Shown piece after piece: positions 9,477-18,952 of a DNA stretch of 35,510 bases; positions within the stretch are counted from its first letter, which is position 1, and each line of letters starts with the position of its first letter. This stretch comes from Gammaproteobacteria bacterium Ga0074134 (GTDB lineage: Bacteria > Pseudomonadota > Gammaproteobacteria > Ga0077554 > Ga007554): the NCBI GenBank assembly GCA_001464965.1, contig LNEJ01000038.1:1-35510 (forward strand). Reading direction: 5' to 3'. The notes below the pieces were generated by a model, which was not told where the DNA came from, ran no database searches, and saw nothing but the letters and a program-made list of their open reading frames with translations. Both the position numbers and the translations under genes were made by a program.

Positions 9477-11018
9477 TCAAGAAAGCACCTTCACCAGTGC
9501 AATGCCATTTTTTTGATAGAGAATCTCAAAGCGATTCAATTTTGGCAAATAGATGGATTTGGTCAGAACCACGTCCCCCGCGCGCGGTTCGCGCTTTTCC
9601 ACCAGGCGCTCGCTATATACATTAAAGCTGGGCGTGTTTAATTGCCACATCACTACCGCGTAATTGTGCTGCTTGGCGATCAGCGCGGCCTCCTTGATGG
9701 GCTCCTGCTGGAGGCGCCCGGCAAGCGGTATCACAAAATGAGACAGGGCGAAGACCGTGAACACACCGCAGGCAAACAATTTATTAATGCTGGTGAACCG
9801 CTTCTCGATCATGAAATACAGCGTAAGCAGCACGGCGAGCGCGAAAAACAACCGGTAACCCACCGTGAAATATTCCTGATAACCCGCCAGCGCCGATTGG
9901 GCGAAAATGTCGGTAATTTTCGGCAACGCGAAACCGATCATTTCAGGCAGAAACAGCAGTGCCGAAAAAAGCAGCAGTGGTGGCAGAAACAACAGGAATT
10001 TTGAACGCAGATCCGGCAAGTGCAGCGCCATCAGAATAAACAGCGGCGGATAACCATACACCACATAATGCGGCAGTTTGGTGCTGGAGAGCGAGAAGAA
10101 GATAAACACAAACGCAAACCACAGCGCAAGGAACAGGCGCAGATCATCCTTGATGATTTCCCGCACCCGCACCAGGCTGCCGATCAGCACGGTGGTATAA
10201 GGCAGCACACCGGCCAGGATAACCGGCAGGTAGTACAGCAGGTTCCCGGTATGCCCTTCCATGCCCTCCTGAAACCGGCTGATATTGTGTTTGAAAAAGA
10301 ATCCCTGGATGAAGGCATCCCCCTCCTTCAGGTATTGCGCCACGTACCACGGCATGGCGACCGCGATAAAGAGGGCGATTCCCGCCGGATTGATAACGGC
10401 CTTGAGCCAGGATTTGAGATCGCCTTTGATCGCATAAAAAATGAAACTCACCACCAGCGGTATCATCACCGCCACGGGGCCCTTGGTCAGAAACCCCAAG
10501 GCCATGAATAAAAACATCAGGTAAAGATATTTCCGGCGCTTGCTCTGGAAAAAGAGATAGCCTGAGAACATCGCCGCCGTGATAAACAGGTTCAGCAACG
10601 CATCCGCCGTTGCCGCCTTGCCCATCACCGATATCTCCAGCGTGGTGGCCATCATGATGGCGGCAAAAAACGCGGCCTGGGCATTTCTCACGGCTTTTAC
10701 AAACAAAAACACCGCCGCCACCCACGCCGTGGCAGCCAGCGCCGAGGGCAGGCGGAAGGCAAACTCATTAATGCCAAACAGCGCGACACTGGCCGCCTGC
10801 AGCCAGTAGATCAGGATCGGCTTGTCGTAGCGCGGCTCGCCGTTGAGATAAGTGGAGATGAAATCGCCGCGCAAAAACATCTCACGGGTGGCCTCGCTGA
10901 AAGCCCCTTCATCCAGATCGAACAGCGGCGCCGCATGGATGTTGTAAAAAAAGCTCAGCGCCACGGCGGCCAGCAGCAAATAAAGCGGGGGAGTATTATG
11001 GCGCGTATCGGCTTTCAT
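9477..11018 (-). CDS. ArnT/PMT-type membrane glycosyltransferase
   Basis: An integral membrane enzyme with about 11-12 hydrophobic helices, belonging to the dolichyl/undecaprenyl-phosphate-sugar transferases of the GT-C fold (PMT_2/ArnT-like). The first periplasmic loop has the acidic motif DLDEGAF (Asp34, Asp36, Glu37) expected to bind metal and lipid-phosphate sugar. Family knowledge predicts transfer of a sugar from an undecaprenyl carrier to lipid A, protein or another envelope acceptor; the acceptor cannot be read from sequence. The ATG at 11018 is the likely start; a TTG at 11069 would add 17 residues. It probably leads an operon with the lipoprotein gene. Divergent from the diguanylate cyclase. 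Confidence 0.85.
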   Translation of the reverse strand: MKADTRHNTPPLYLLLAAVALSFFYNIHAAPLFDLDEGAFSEATREMFLRGDFISTYLNGEPRYDKPILIYWLQAASVALFGINEFAFRLPSALAATAWVAAVFLFVKAVRNAQAAFFAAIMMATTLEISVMGKAATADALLNLFITAAMFSGYLFFQSKRRKYLYLMFLFMALGFLTKGPVAVMIPLVVSFIFYAIKGDLKSWLKAVINPAGIALFIAVAMPWYVAQYLKEGDAFIQGFFFKHNISRFQEGMEGHTGNLLYYLPVILAGVLPYTTVLIGSLVRVREIIKDDLRLFLALWFAFVFIFFSLSSTKLPHYVVYGYPPLFILMALHLPDLRSKFLLFLPPLLLFSALLFLPEMIGFALPKITDIFAQSALAGYQEYFTVGYRLFFALAVLLTLYFMIEKRFTSINKLFACGVFTVFALSHFVIPLAGRLQQEPIKEAALIAKQHNYAVVMWQLNTPSFNVYSERLVEKREPRAGDVVLTKSIYLPKLNRFEILYQKNGIALVKVLS

Positions 11019-11059
11019 GGGGGGTATCGTTAACAGTTTGGATGCCGGCCGCGGCTTGC

Positions 11060-11087
11060 TTGTCCGCAATCAACCTGCCAGTATTAT
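11060..11087 (+). promoter_or_regulatory. Candidate sigma-70 promoter for the diguanylate cyclase
   Basis: TTGTCC at 11060-11065 and TATTAT at 11082-11087 are separated by 16 bases, about 40 bases before the GTG start. The stretch is AT-rich compared with its surroundings. Confidence 0.4.
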
Positions 11088-11128
11088 ACAATTATAGTGT
11101 GGCATTGCCCCGTTCACGGAGGTGGTTT

Positions 11129-12289
11129 GTGGAAAATAGCCGCGCCAGCAGTCATATCAGCGAGACAGCCATGCCCATGGAACATGGCCCGGACAAGGCT
11201 TTGCGCCAACGACTTGAAGAAGTCATGGCCGAGGCGCGTCACAATGAACGCAAATTGCGGCGCTTTCAGGCGCTGGAACTGCATCTGATCAGCCTCGGCT
11301 CGCTGTTTGAACTCATTCAGGCGGTCATTTACCCAGACCCCGACACATCTCATTGGGACATCGTCACTTTGCTGCTGATCGATCCCGAATATGAAATACA
11401 GCGCATCCTTGAAGAGGAAGACATCAAGCTGCTTGACCACCCCGCGCTGATTTTTACCAGTAGCGGCAACGGGCTGGACGCCTTGCACCCCTATTCATTA
11501 TTCCCCATGCTCGGTCCCTATCAGCCCAACCGACATGCCGCGCTGTTTCCCCTGCCGCGCCGTCCTTCAAGCGTGGCCTTGTTGCCGATGGTGAGAAACG
11601 GCAAGCTGATCGGCAGCCTGAACATCGGCAGCTACACGCGGGAGCGCTTCGTCAAAGGCGTAAGAACCGATATTCTGGAGCATTTTGCGGCAGTGGTGGC
11701 GATCTGTCTGGAGAACGCCACGAATCTGGAACGGCTCAAGCGCCAGGGGTTGACGGACACGCTGACCGCGATCAACAACCGCCGTTTCTTCGACCAGCGC
11801 CTGAATGAAGAAACCGCCGCGGCGCAGCGTAACCAATGGCCGCTTTCCTGCATGCTGCTGGATGTCGACCACTTCAAAAAGGTCAACGACAGCTATGGTC
11901 ATCAGATCGGTGACCAGGTGCTACGCGAAGTCGCCGCCGTGATCCGCTCGCAATTGCGCGGAGGCGATGTGCTGTCACGCTATGGCGGAGAGGAATTTTC
12001 CGCGCTGCTGGCGCAGACCGGCGCCGAAGGAGCAGCCGAGGTTGCCGAGCGTGTACGGAAAAACGTGGCGGAGCACCGCTTTACCTTGCCCGGTGGCGAT
12101 CAGTTCGGCGTAACCATCTCCATCGGAATCGCCACCTACAACCCGGAACACGACCCCAGCGCCGCCAAAATGAACGGTGACATCCTCATCGGCCACAGCG
12201 ACCGCGCCTTATACGACGCCAAGGCCGCGGGTAGAAATCAGGTAATAAGCGCAGGGGATGTATCGGCGGCTGAGCCAGAGGCATGGTGA
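11129..12289 (+). CDS. Diguanylate cyclase with DUF484 sensory domain
   Basis: The protein makes cyclic di-GMP, the second messenger for attachment and motility. The N-terminal ~200 residues form a DUF484/GAF-like sensor domain after a short coiled coil. The C-terminal ~170 residues are a GGDEF domain with the active variant RYGGEEF. The inhibitory I-site RxxD (RGGD) lies five residues before the signature, so product feedback is expected. DHFKKVND and the IG (SIGIATY) segment are intact. The GTG at 11129 is chosen because GGAGG lies eight bases before it; other in-frame starts lack a ribosome site. No EAL domain, membrane segment or signal peptide, so it acts in the cytoplasm. Confidence 0.92.
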   Translation: MENSRASSHISETAMPMEHGPDKALRQRLEEVMAEARHNERKLRRFQALELHLISLGSLFELIQAVIYPDPDTSHWDIVTLLLIDPEYEIQRILEEEDIKLLDHPALIFTSSGNGLDALHPYSLFPMLGPYQPNRHAALFPLPRRPSSVALLPMVRNGKLIGSLNIGSYTRERFVKGVRTDILEHFAAVVAICLENATNLERLKRQGLTDTLTAINNRRFFDQRLNEETAAAQRNQWPLSCMLLDVDHFKKVNDSYGHQIGDQVLREVAAVIRSQLRGGDVLSRYGGEEFSALLAQTGAEGAAEVAERVRKNVAEHRFTLPGGDQFGVTISIGIATYNPEHDPSAAKMNGDILIGHSDRALYDAKAAGRNQVISAGDVSAAEPEAW

Positions 12290-12316
12290 TTGGCGCTGGG
12301 GTGACGCAGCGGCAAG

Positions 12317-12637
12317 CTACTCCCGCGTAATCTGATCAATCACCGCCCTGAGGCTGTCAGCGGCCAGCACGGTGCCGCTCACATCCGCCCCTTCCAGATC
12401 GGCCCCGGCCAAATCCGCGCCGGTGAGGTCGGCATTGGTGAGTTTGGCACCGCGTAGCGTGGCCAGGCGCAGATCGGCGTGCGACAAGTTGGCGTCGCTC
12501 ATGTTTGCCCCGCTTAAATCGAACTGCACCATATTGGCATTTTGCAGATCCATCCCGGCCAAGTCGGCGCCACGCAAGGTGTCGGCATCGAGTGTCAGCA
12601 GCACATCGAAACCTTTTCTGTCATAAATCGAAATCAT
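12317..12637 (-). CDS. Pentapeptide-repeat protein
   Basis: About 106 residues made mainly of tandem A(D/N)LxX pentapeptides (for example [15 protein letters not shown]), which fold into a right-handed beta-helix. Such proteins may mimic DNA and bind gyrase, or act as scaffolds; the role here is unknown. An N-terminal stretch of about 15 residues ([14 protein letters not shown]) precedes the repeats. The ATG at 12637 fits family layout and has GAG upstream; an open frame extends 33 codons further but that part does not look coding. Confidence 0.8.
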   Translation of the reverse strand: MISIYDRKGFDVLLTLDADTLRGADLAGMDLQNANMVQFDLSGANMSDANLSHADLRLATLRGAKLTNADLTGADLAGADLEGADVSGTVLAADSLRAVIDQITRE

Positions 12638-12820
12638 GGCATTGCTCGCAAGGTTTAAATGCGGGTAGTGTACTGAATCGCCATCACGACGCATACGGTG
12701 AACGGTTTTTTTGTTAGCCTTTGCCGTTGGTAACATGCTACGTTGCGCTAATATTTATTGCCCCACGGGAACATTCCCGGCAATCCTATTGATGGTCAAG
12801 CTGAACGTATGGAGACAAAC

Positions 12821-13543
12821 ATGAGCACACATCAGAAAATCGCTGTCGTCACTGGAGCCAACCGGGGTCTGGGTTTCGAAACGTGCCGGCAGTTGGCGCA
12901 AAAAGGCTACCACGTAATATTGACCAGCCGTAATGCGGAAAAGGGGAAGGCTGCAACCGAGCGATTGAAAGCGGAAGGGTTGGACGCCGTCTATCATCAG
13001 CTGGATGTGACAGACCCCGGCAGCATACGCCAGCTTGTCCAGTTTATTGAAGGGGAATCCGGCCATCTGGATGTTTTGGTGAATAACGCCGGTGTGCTGC
13101 TGGACGTGAGCAATGCCTCTGACATGGCGGAGGCGAGCGCGCTGCAGGCTGATATCAGCATCGTGCGCAAGACGTTCGAGACCAACACTTTGGGGCCGCT
13201 GATGCTCGCCCAGGCGCTCATCCCGCTGATGAAGGGCGCAGGACGCATCGTCAATGTCTCATCCGGCATGGGACAACTTGCAGAGATGGACGGCGGCTGG
13301 CCGGGTTATCGGCTCTCCAAGACCGCGCTGAATGCCGTCACCCGCATCCTGGCCAGCGAGCTTGCCGGTACACGGATAAAAGTGAATTCGGTTTGCCCCG
13401 GCTGGGTGAAAACAGACATGGGCGGACCCAATGCGGAAAGACCCGTCGAAAAAGGGGCGGAAACCATCGTGTGGCTCGCCACTTTGCCAGAGGATGGGCC
13501 AAGCGGCGGGTTTTTCCGGGATATGCAGCCTATACCCTGGTAA
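12821..13543 (+). CDS. Short-chain dehydrogenase/reductase
   Basis: A classical SDR of 240 residues using NAD(P)H. The Rossmann motif TGANRGLG is at 11-18, NNAG at 88-91, the catalytic Ser at 147-148, Tyr163 and Lys167 (YRLSK), and the PGWVKTDMGG segment after the active site matches plant/fungal carbonyl-reductase-like SDRs. Arg15 after the Gly-rich loop start and SRN after strand 2 favour NADPH. Substrate unknown. The ATG at 12821 has GGAG seven bases upstream, better than earlier in-frame ATGs at 12758 and 12809. Its end is 4 bases from the convergent chemoreceptor gene. Confidence 0.9.
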   Translation: MSTHQKIAVVTGANRGLGFETCRQLAQKGYHVILTSRNAEKGKAATERLKAEGLDAVYHQLDVTDPGSIRQLVQFIEGESGHLDVLVNNAGVLLDVSNASDMAEASALQADISIVRKTFETNTLGPLMLAQALIPLMKGAGRIVNVSSGMGQLAEMDGGWPGYRLSKTALNAVTRILASELAGTRIKVNSVCPGWVKTDMGGPNAERPVEKGAETIVWLATLPEDGPSGGFFRDMQPIPW

Positions 13544-13547
13544 AGCC

Positions 13548-15179
13548 CTACACCCTGAACTGCATCACCAAAGACTGTAGCTGGGTCGCCAGCCGCGCCA
13601 GCTCCTCACTGGCGACGGAGGTCTGTTGCGCGCCGGCGGCGGTCTGGCTGCCGACCTGGCTGATGATGACGATATTGCGGTTGATCTCCTCGCTCACCGC
13701 GCTTTGCTCTTCCGCCGCGCTGGCGATCTGGGTATTCATGTCGGTGATATTGGCCACGGCGCGAGTGATAGACTCCAGCGATTCGCCGGCCTGGGCCGCC
13801 TGTTTCACCGCTCCCTGGGCCTGGCTGCGCCCCTGTACCATGACCTTCACTGCCTCGCTGGCGCCCGCTTGCAGGCGCTGGATCATGTGCTGGATCTCCT
13901 GGGTGGATTGCTGGGTGCGGCTGGCCAGGGTACGCACCTCGTCGGCCACCACGGCGAAGCCGCGCCCCTGCTCGCCGGCGCGCGCCGCCTCGATGGCGGC
14001 ATTCAGCGCCAGAAGATTGGTCTGCTCGGCGATGCTCTTGATGACATCCACCACCATGCCGATATTGCCGCTCTCCGCCTCCAGTGTTTGAATCACCTGG
14101 GCGGCCCTTTCCACCTCGGCGGCCAGTGCATCGATGGCGTCGATGTTGCCGCCCACCACCCGTTTGCCCTGTTGCGCCTCTGCATCCGCATTGCGTGCCG
14201 CGCTTGCCGCCTGCTCCGCATTGCGCGCCACATCCTGCACCGTGGCGGACATCTCGTTCATGGCGGTGGCAACCTGGTCGGTCTCCGATTGCTGCTGGGC
14301 GATGCCGTGGCTGGTCTGCGCACTCACCGCGGAAAGCTCCTCCGCCGCGGCGGCCAACTGCGATGTGGAACCCGACACCTCCCCGATGGTATTCTTGAAT
14401 CTGTCCGCCATGTGGTTCAAGGCTGTCGCCACGCGCCCCAGCTCATCGGCGCCATGATTATGGGCACGGGCATTCAAATCCCCGTCCGCCAGCCGCGCCG
14501 TAGTGTGTTCCAGTTCCGCAACGCTGCGGGTGATGCCGCGCACAGTGAAAAAGGCGAGCAACGCCGCCAGGGCAATGCACACCACCAGACCGGTGATGGT
14601 GATGTTGCGGGTGACTTCATAGGTGTGTTGTGCCTGCTCGTATTCCCCTTTGGCGATATCCATTTGCAGCTTCAGGAGCGCTTCGCCGCCCTCTTTGACC
14701 GGGATATAGGCAGGCTCGACAAATTGACGGTTAATATTATGGGCGGCTTCCAGCTTGCCGTCGCGCAACAGGGCCATCACCGGCTCAAGCCCATCCTTGA
14801 CAAACCGTTCCCGGTCAGCGGCGAGTTTGTCCGCCAGCTGCTTTTCTTCCGGTGTCAGATAGGTGGCCATGTACTCCTTCCACTTTTTCTTGATCTGTTC
14901 GCGGTTCTGCCGCACCGTGTCAATCGAAGCCTGGATCTGCTCCGGCGTGGGGGTTTCCAACGCCTTTAGGAGAGCGACACGATTGGACATGTTGTAAGTC
15001 AAGACAAAAGAAATCTGTTCCACAGGCACCATGCGATCGACATATACAGTGCGCAAGCTCTCATTCGATGTCCTGGTGGCATGCAATCCCATGACGCCGA
15101 GTGTCACCATCAACACCGCCATACACCCCACCAAAACGGTCAAGCGCGTCTTGATAGTCATTTTTTCCAGGAAATTCAT
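13548..15179 (-). CDS. Methyl-accepting chemotaxis protein
   Basis: A transmembrane chemoreceptor of 543 residues. A first membrane helix spans about residues 10-32. A periplasmic four-helix-bundle sensor (4HB_MCP type, starting [14 protein letters not shown]) follows, then a second helix near residue 195, a HAMP domain and a long coiled-coil signalling domain with the hairpin-tip segment [15 protein letters not shown] that contacts CheA/CheW. There is no C-terminal CheR-binding pentapeptide. The ATG at 15179 has a GGGGG-type site upstream and starts directly before the membrane helix. A sigma-28-like promoter precedes it, consistent with motility control. Confidence 0.94.
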   Translation of the reverse strand: MNFLEKMTIKTRLTVLVGCMAVLMVTLGVMGLHATRTSNESLRTVYVDRMVPVEQISFVLTYNMSNRVALLKALETPTPEQIQASIDTVRQNREQIKKKWKEYMATYLTPEEKQLADKLAADRERFVKDGLEPVMALLRDGKLEAAHNINRQFVEPAYIPVKEGGEALLKLQMDIAKGEYEQAQHTYEVTRNITITGLVVCIALAALLAFFTVRGITRSVAELEHTTARLADGDLNARAHNHGADELGRVATALNHMADRFKNTIGEVSGSTSQLAAAAEELSAVSAQTSHGIAQQQSETDQVATAMNEMSATVQDVARNAEQAASAARNADAEAQQGKRVVGGNIDAIDALAAEVERAAQVIQTLEAESGNIGMVVDVIKSIAEQTNLLALNAAIEAARAGEQGRGFAVVADEVRTLASRTQQSTQEIQHMIQRLQAGASEAVKVMVQGRSQAQGAVKQAAQAGESLESITRAVANITDMNTQIASAAEEQSAVSEEINRNIVIISQVGSQTAAGAQQTSVASEELARLATQLQSLVMQFRV

Positions 15180-15243
15180 AAACACCCCCGTGAGGCACTT
15201 GCAAAAGCGCCAGCACAACCCTTGTGCCGGCATCGTGTTTCAA

Positions 15244-15270
15244 CTATCGGCATCAGACGGAGATTCTTGA
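15244..15270 (-). promoter_or_regulatory. Sigma-28 (FliA) type promoter for the chemoreceptor
   Basis: On the minus strand TCAAGAAT (15263-15270) and GCCGATAG (15244-15251) are separated by 11 bases. The FliA consensus is TAAAGTTT-N11-GCCGATAA, so the -10 matches 7 of 8 and the -35 about half. It lies about 65 bases before the chemoreceptor start. Confidence 0.5.
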
Positions 15271-15568
15271 GACACGCCAGACACACTTGTTACCTGCTCT
15301 TGATTTTCTGGCGGCTTCGTTTCACAGTGGTTCATACTTGGAACGATCACGCAGGCTTCTGGTCAAATTTCACCGGGCACCCTGCAAAAGGCATGATTCC
15401 GGCGCGGCGTCAAAAAATGGTAACTGGCCGTTGTGATAATGGCGCCGATGCGGAACAAATGTGCCTTCGCCCGGCGATAGTGGCTACCCGCCATGGCTCG
15501 CCAGGGCATGGAAGCCGCGAGTTTGGGTCTACGTACATAGTGAGCAAGACGTGCCGCACCACCAGGAG

Positions 15569-15585
15569 TTGGCCCGCGTTTTGCT
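15569..15585 (+). promoter_or_regulatory. Sigma-54 (-24/-12) promoter of prkA operon
   Basis: TTGG (15569-15572) and TTGCT (15581-15585) put the invariant GG and GC exactly 10 bases apart, with the consensus-like string TTGGCCCG...TTTTGC. It lies about 90 bases before the prkA start. E. coli yeaGH is also RpoN-dependent, so the control appears conserved. Confidence 0.75.
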
Positions 15586-15674
15586 TGAAAATAGACAAGG
15601 GAATGGTGCCCGCGCTTAAATTAAAGCACGGGTAACCTGCGCGTCAGGCGGCATATCGCAACGAGGTGATCAGT

Positions 15675-17597
15675 ATGAATATTTTCAACAGCTACCTATC
15701 CCGCTACGAAGAAAGCAAGCAGGAGGAGATGTCCTTGCAGGAGTACCTGGAACTCTGCAAGCAAGAACCTTCCACCTATGCCAGCGCGGCGGAGCGGATG
15801 TTGATGGCCATAGGCGAACCGGAAACGCTGGACACCCAGACCGACCCGCGCCTGAGCCGGCTCTTTTCCAACAAGGTGATCAAGATCTACCCCGCCTTCC
15901 GCGAATTTTACGGCATGGAGGAAACCATCGAGCAGATCGTCTCCTACTTCCGCCATGCGGCCCAGGGGCTGGAAGAGAAAAAACAGATCATCTACCTGCT
16001 CGGTCCGCCCGGCGGCGGCAAGTCATCGCTGGCCGAAAAGCTCAAGTCGCTGATGGAGAGGATGCCGTTCTACGCCATCAAGGACTCGCCCGTCAACGAA
16101 TCGCCGCTGGGGCTGTTTTCACCGGCGGAAGATGGCAAGATACTTGAGGAAGACTACGGCATCCCGCGCCGCTACCTGCCCGGCATCATGTCGCCGTGGG
16201 CGGTGAAGCGCCTGCACGAATTCAATGGCGACATCACCAAATTCAGGGTGGTGAAGCTACACCCCTCGGTGCTGGAGCAGACCGGTATTGCCAAAACCGA
16301 GCCAGGCGACGAGAACAATCAGGATATTTCCTCGCTGGTCGGCAAGGTGGATATCCGCAAGCTGGAGCAATATTCCCAGGACGACCCGGATGCCTACAGT
16401 TATTCCGGTGGCCTGTGCCTGGCCAACCAGGGCCTGCTGGAATTCGTCGAGATGTTCAAGGCGCCGATCAAGGTGCTGCACCCGCTGCTCACGGCTACCC
16501 AGGAAGGCAACTATAAGGGCACGGAGGGCTTTGCCGCGATCCCGTTCAACGGCATCGTGCTCGCGCACTCCAACGAGTCCGAGTGGACATCGTTCAAGAA
16601 TAACAAAAATAATGAGGCCTTCCTCGACCGCATCTATATCGTCAAGGTGCCGTATTGCCTGCGCGTCACCGACGAGGTGAAGATTTATCAGAAGCTGCTC
16701 AAGAACAGCTCGCTGTCGCAAGCCCCCTGCGCACCGGGCACACTGGAAATGATGGCGCAGTTCGCAGTGCTGTCGCGCCTCAAGGAACCGGAGAATTCAA
16801 ACATCTATTCCAAGATGCGCGTCTACGACGGCGAGAACCTGAAGGACGTAGACCCCAAGGCCAAGTCTTACCAGGAATACCGCGATTACGCCGGGGTGGA
16901 CGAGGGCATGAACGGTCTGTCGACGCGCTTTGCGTTCAAGATCCTGTCCCGCGTGTTCAACCATGACACTGTCGAAGTCGCGGCCAATCCGGTGCATCTG
17001 CTGTATATCATTGAGCAGCAGATCGAACAGGAGCAATTCCCGCCTGACATCATGGAACGCTATCTTGCGCACCTCAAAGGGTATCTCGCGCCGCGTTACG
17101 CTGAATTCATCGGCAAGGAGATACAGACGGCGTACCTGGAATCATACTCCGAGTTCGGCCAGAACATCTTCGACCGCTACGTCACCTATGCGGATTACTG
17201 GATCCAGGATTCAGAATACCGTGACCAGGATACTGGCGAGATCTTCGACAGGGCCGCGCTGAACGGGGAGCTGGAAAAGATCGAAAAGCCCGCGGGCATC
17301 AGCAATCCCAAGGATTTCCGCAACGAAATCGTCAACTTCACGCTGCGCGCGCGTGCCGCCCTCGGTGGCAAGAACCCGGCATGGACCAGTTACGAAAAGC
17401 TGCGCGTGGTGATCGAGAAGAAGATGTTTTCCAGCACGGAAGACCTGCTGCCAGTGATATCCTTCAACGCCAAATCCTCCACCGAGGACAAAAAGAAGCA
17501 TGAGGACTTCGTTGCACGCATGGTGCATAAGGGCTATACGCCAAAACAGGTGCGGCTGCTGTGTGAATGGCACCTGCGCACCCGCAAGTCGTCGTGA
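15675..17597 (+). CDS. prkA: PrkA/YeaG-type serine kinase, AAA+ ATPase
   Basis: PrkA proteins are AAA+ ATPases with a kinase-like C-terminus, induced by starvation and stress; recent work treats some as AAA proteases or chaperone-like. The 640-residue protein has a Walker A motif GPPGGGKS (110-117) and the long PrkA C-terminal domain, at the same length as E. coli YeaG (about 644). The ATG at 15675 is chosen because GAGGTG lies 7 bases upstream; a GTG nine bases earlier overlaps that site. It leads the operon with yeaH and spoVR and is driven by the sigma-54 promoter upstream. Confidence 0.95.
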   Translation: MNIFNSYLSRYEESKQEEMSLQEYLELCKQEPSTYASAAERMLMAIGEPETLDTQTDPRLSRLFSNKVIKIYPAFREFYGMEETIEQIVSYFRHAAQGLEEKKQIIYLLGPPGGGKSSLAEKLKSLMERMPFYAIKDSPVNESPLGLFSPAEDGKILEEDYGIPRRYLPGIMSPWAVKRLHEFNGDITKFRVVKLHPSVLEQTGIAKTEPGDENNQDISSLVGKVDIRKLEQYSQDDPDAYSYSGGLCLANQGLLEFVEMFKAPIKVLHPLLTATQEGNYKGTEGFAAIPFNGIVLAHSNESEWTSFKNNKNNEAFLDRIYIVKVPYCLRVTDEVKIYQKLLKNSSLSQAPCAPGTLEMMAQFAVLSRLKEPENSNIYSKMRVYDGENLKDVDPKAKSYQEYRDYAGVDEGMNGLSTRFAFKILSRVFNHDTVEVAANPVHLLYIIEQQIEQEQFPPDIMERYLAHLKGYLAPRYAEFIGKEIQTAYLESYSEFGQNIFDRYVTYADYWIQDSEYRDQDTGEIFDRAALNGELEKIEKPAGISNPKDFRNEIVNFTLRARAALGGKNPAWTSYEKLRVVIEKKMFSSTEDLLPVISFNAKSSTEDKKKHEDFVARMVHKGYTPKQVRLLCEWHLRTRKSS

Positions 17598-17609
17598 TGT
17601 GACGCAGGA

Positions 17610-17668
17610 GTAGGGTGCGCCGTGCGCACCATTTGCTCGTTTTCTGTGGTGCGCGCGGCGCACCCTAC
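17610..17668. repeat. BIME: head-to-tail inverted pair of REP palindromes
   Basis: GTAG followed by ggtgcgc/gcgcacc (loop cgt) at 17610-17630 faces an inverted copy, ggtgcgc/gcgcacc (loop gcg) then CTAC, at 17648-17668. This is the REP plus inverse-REP arrangement of a BIME. It fills the gap between prkA and yeaH and may lower or stabilise the transcript between them. Confidence 0.75.
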
Positions 17669-17688
17669 ATCTGAAATAGGATTGAGCC

Positions 17689-18951
17689 GTGGCGCAATTT
17701 ATCGACAGACGATTGAACGGCAAAAACAAGAGCGCGGTCAATCGCCAGAAATTTATCCGGCGCTTCAAGGGCCAGATAAAAAAAGCAGTGGGTGACGCCA
17801 TGTCTGGCCGTTCCATCACAGACCTGGAGCGTGGCGAGAAGATCAACATTCCAGCCCGCGATATCTCGGAGCCGGTGTTCGGTCATGGCCCCGGCGGCAA
17901 ACGCGAGGGTGTCCATCCTGGCAACACCGATTTCGTCACGGGCGACCGCGTATCGCGCCCCTCCGGTGGGGGAGGTGGCGGCAAAGGCAAGGCCAGCAAC
18001 AGCGGCGAGGGTGAAGACGAGTTCAGCTTCGAGCTGTCGCGCGAGGAATTTCTCGACCTGTTTTTCGAAGACCTGGAATTGCCCGACCTGATCAAGACGC
18101 AACTGGCCAAACAGGTGCAGTATAAATCGGTGCGCGCCGGCTATACCTCCGACGGCGTGCCCAGCAACCTGAATGTAGTGCGCTCGATGAAGAGTTCGCT
18201 GAGCCGGCGCATCGCCACACGCAATCCATACTCCCGCCGTCTGCGCGAGGCTGAACAGGAATTGGAGCTGCTGTTGGCCACGGAGGGCGAAGGTGGCGCA
18301 CGGGTCATTGCGTTGCAGGAAGAAATCCGCCATCTCAAGGCCAAAATCCGCGCGATTCCGTTTATCGACACTTTCGACCTGAAATACAACAACCGCGTCA
18401 AACAACCGCAGCCCACGACGCAGGCGGTGATGTTTTGCCTGATGGATGTGTCCGGCTCGATGGACGAGGGCAAAAAGGACATGGCCAAGCGCTTCTTCAC
18501 GCTGCTCTATCTATTCCTGACGCGCAGCTATGAAAGAATCGAGCTGGTGTTCATCCGCCATCACACTGTCGCCAAGGAAGTCGACGAACAGGAGTTTTTC
18601 TATTCGCGCGAGACCGGCGGCACAGTGGTGTCGAGCGCGCTGGAAATGATGCATGACATCATCAAGGAGCGCTACCCCTCGTCGGAGTGGAACATCTACG
18701 GCGCGCAGGCCTCCGACGGCGATAACTGGACCGACGATTCACCGATCTGCCGCGACATTCTGATCAACGCCATCATGCCGAATGTGCAGTACTACGCCTA
18801 CATCGAGATCACCGAAGAGAATCACCAGGGGCTGTGGCGCGAATATCTGACCGTGAAGCGGTCCTGCCCGAATTTCGCCATGCAGCATATTACCGAACCC
18901 GCGGATATCTATCCCGTGTTTCGCAAACTCTTCCAGAAAAAGCTGGTGTGA
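17689..18951 (+). CDS. yeaH: YeaH/YhbH family protein (DUF444, VWA-like)
   Basis: A 420-residue partner of PrkA. The N-terminal part is basic ([16 protein letters not shown]), followed by a Gly-rich low-complexity linker near residue 93-100 and a C-terminal von Willebrand A-like domain with the MIDAS motif DVSGS (253-257). It is expected to bind metal and protein partners, by analogy with MoxR-VWA pairs in which an AAA+ ATPase works with a VWA protein. The start is a GTG with a weak ribosome site. Its stop is one base from the spoVR start, so translation is probably coupled. Confidence 0.94.
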   Translation: MAQFIDRRLNGKNKSAVNRQKFIRRFKGQIKKAVGDAMSGRSITDLERGEKINIPARDISEPVFGHGPGGKREGVHPGNTDFVTGDRVSRPSGGGGGGKGKASNSGEGEDEFSFELSREEFLDLFFEDLELPDLIKTQLAKQVQYKSVRAGYTSDGVPSNLNVVRSMKSSLSRRIATRNPYSRRLREAEQELELLLATEGEGGARVIALQEEIRHLKAKIRAIPFIDTFDLKYNNRVKQPQPTTQAVMFCLMDVSGSMDEGKKDMAKRFFTLLYLFLTRSYERIELVFIRHHTVAKEVDEQEFFYSRETGGTVVSSALEMMHDIIKERYPSSEWNIYGAQASDGDNWTDDSPICRDILINAIMPNVQYYAYIEITEENHQGLWREYLTVKRSCPNFAMQHITEPADIYPVFRKLFQKKLV

Positions 18952-18952
18952 C

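Larger units (their letters stand above)
15180..15674. other. Divergent regulatory region between chemoreceptor and prkA
   Basis: About 490 bases separate two divergent genes. It contains a sigma-28-like promoter for the chemoreceptor and a sigma-54 promoter for prkA. No gene is supported; a plus-strand open frame over 15081-15635 overlaps the receptor antisense and has no recognisable product. The ~300 bases above the sigma-54 promoter have room for an enhancer, but I saw no clear activator palindrome. Confidence 0.7.

Noticed and set aside
13626-14969. 447-codon plus-strand open frame
   Set aside because: It is entirely antisense to the chemoreceptor gene, whose domains are clear; it is a high-GC shadow frame.
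15081-15635. 184-codon plus-strand open frame before prkA
   Set aside because: It overlaps the chemoreceptor start antisense, contains the sigma-54 promoter, and its translation matches no family I know.
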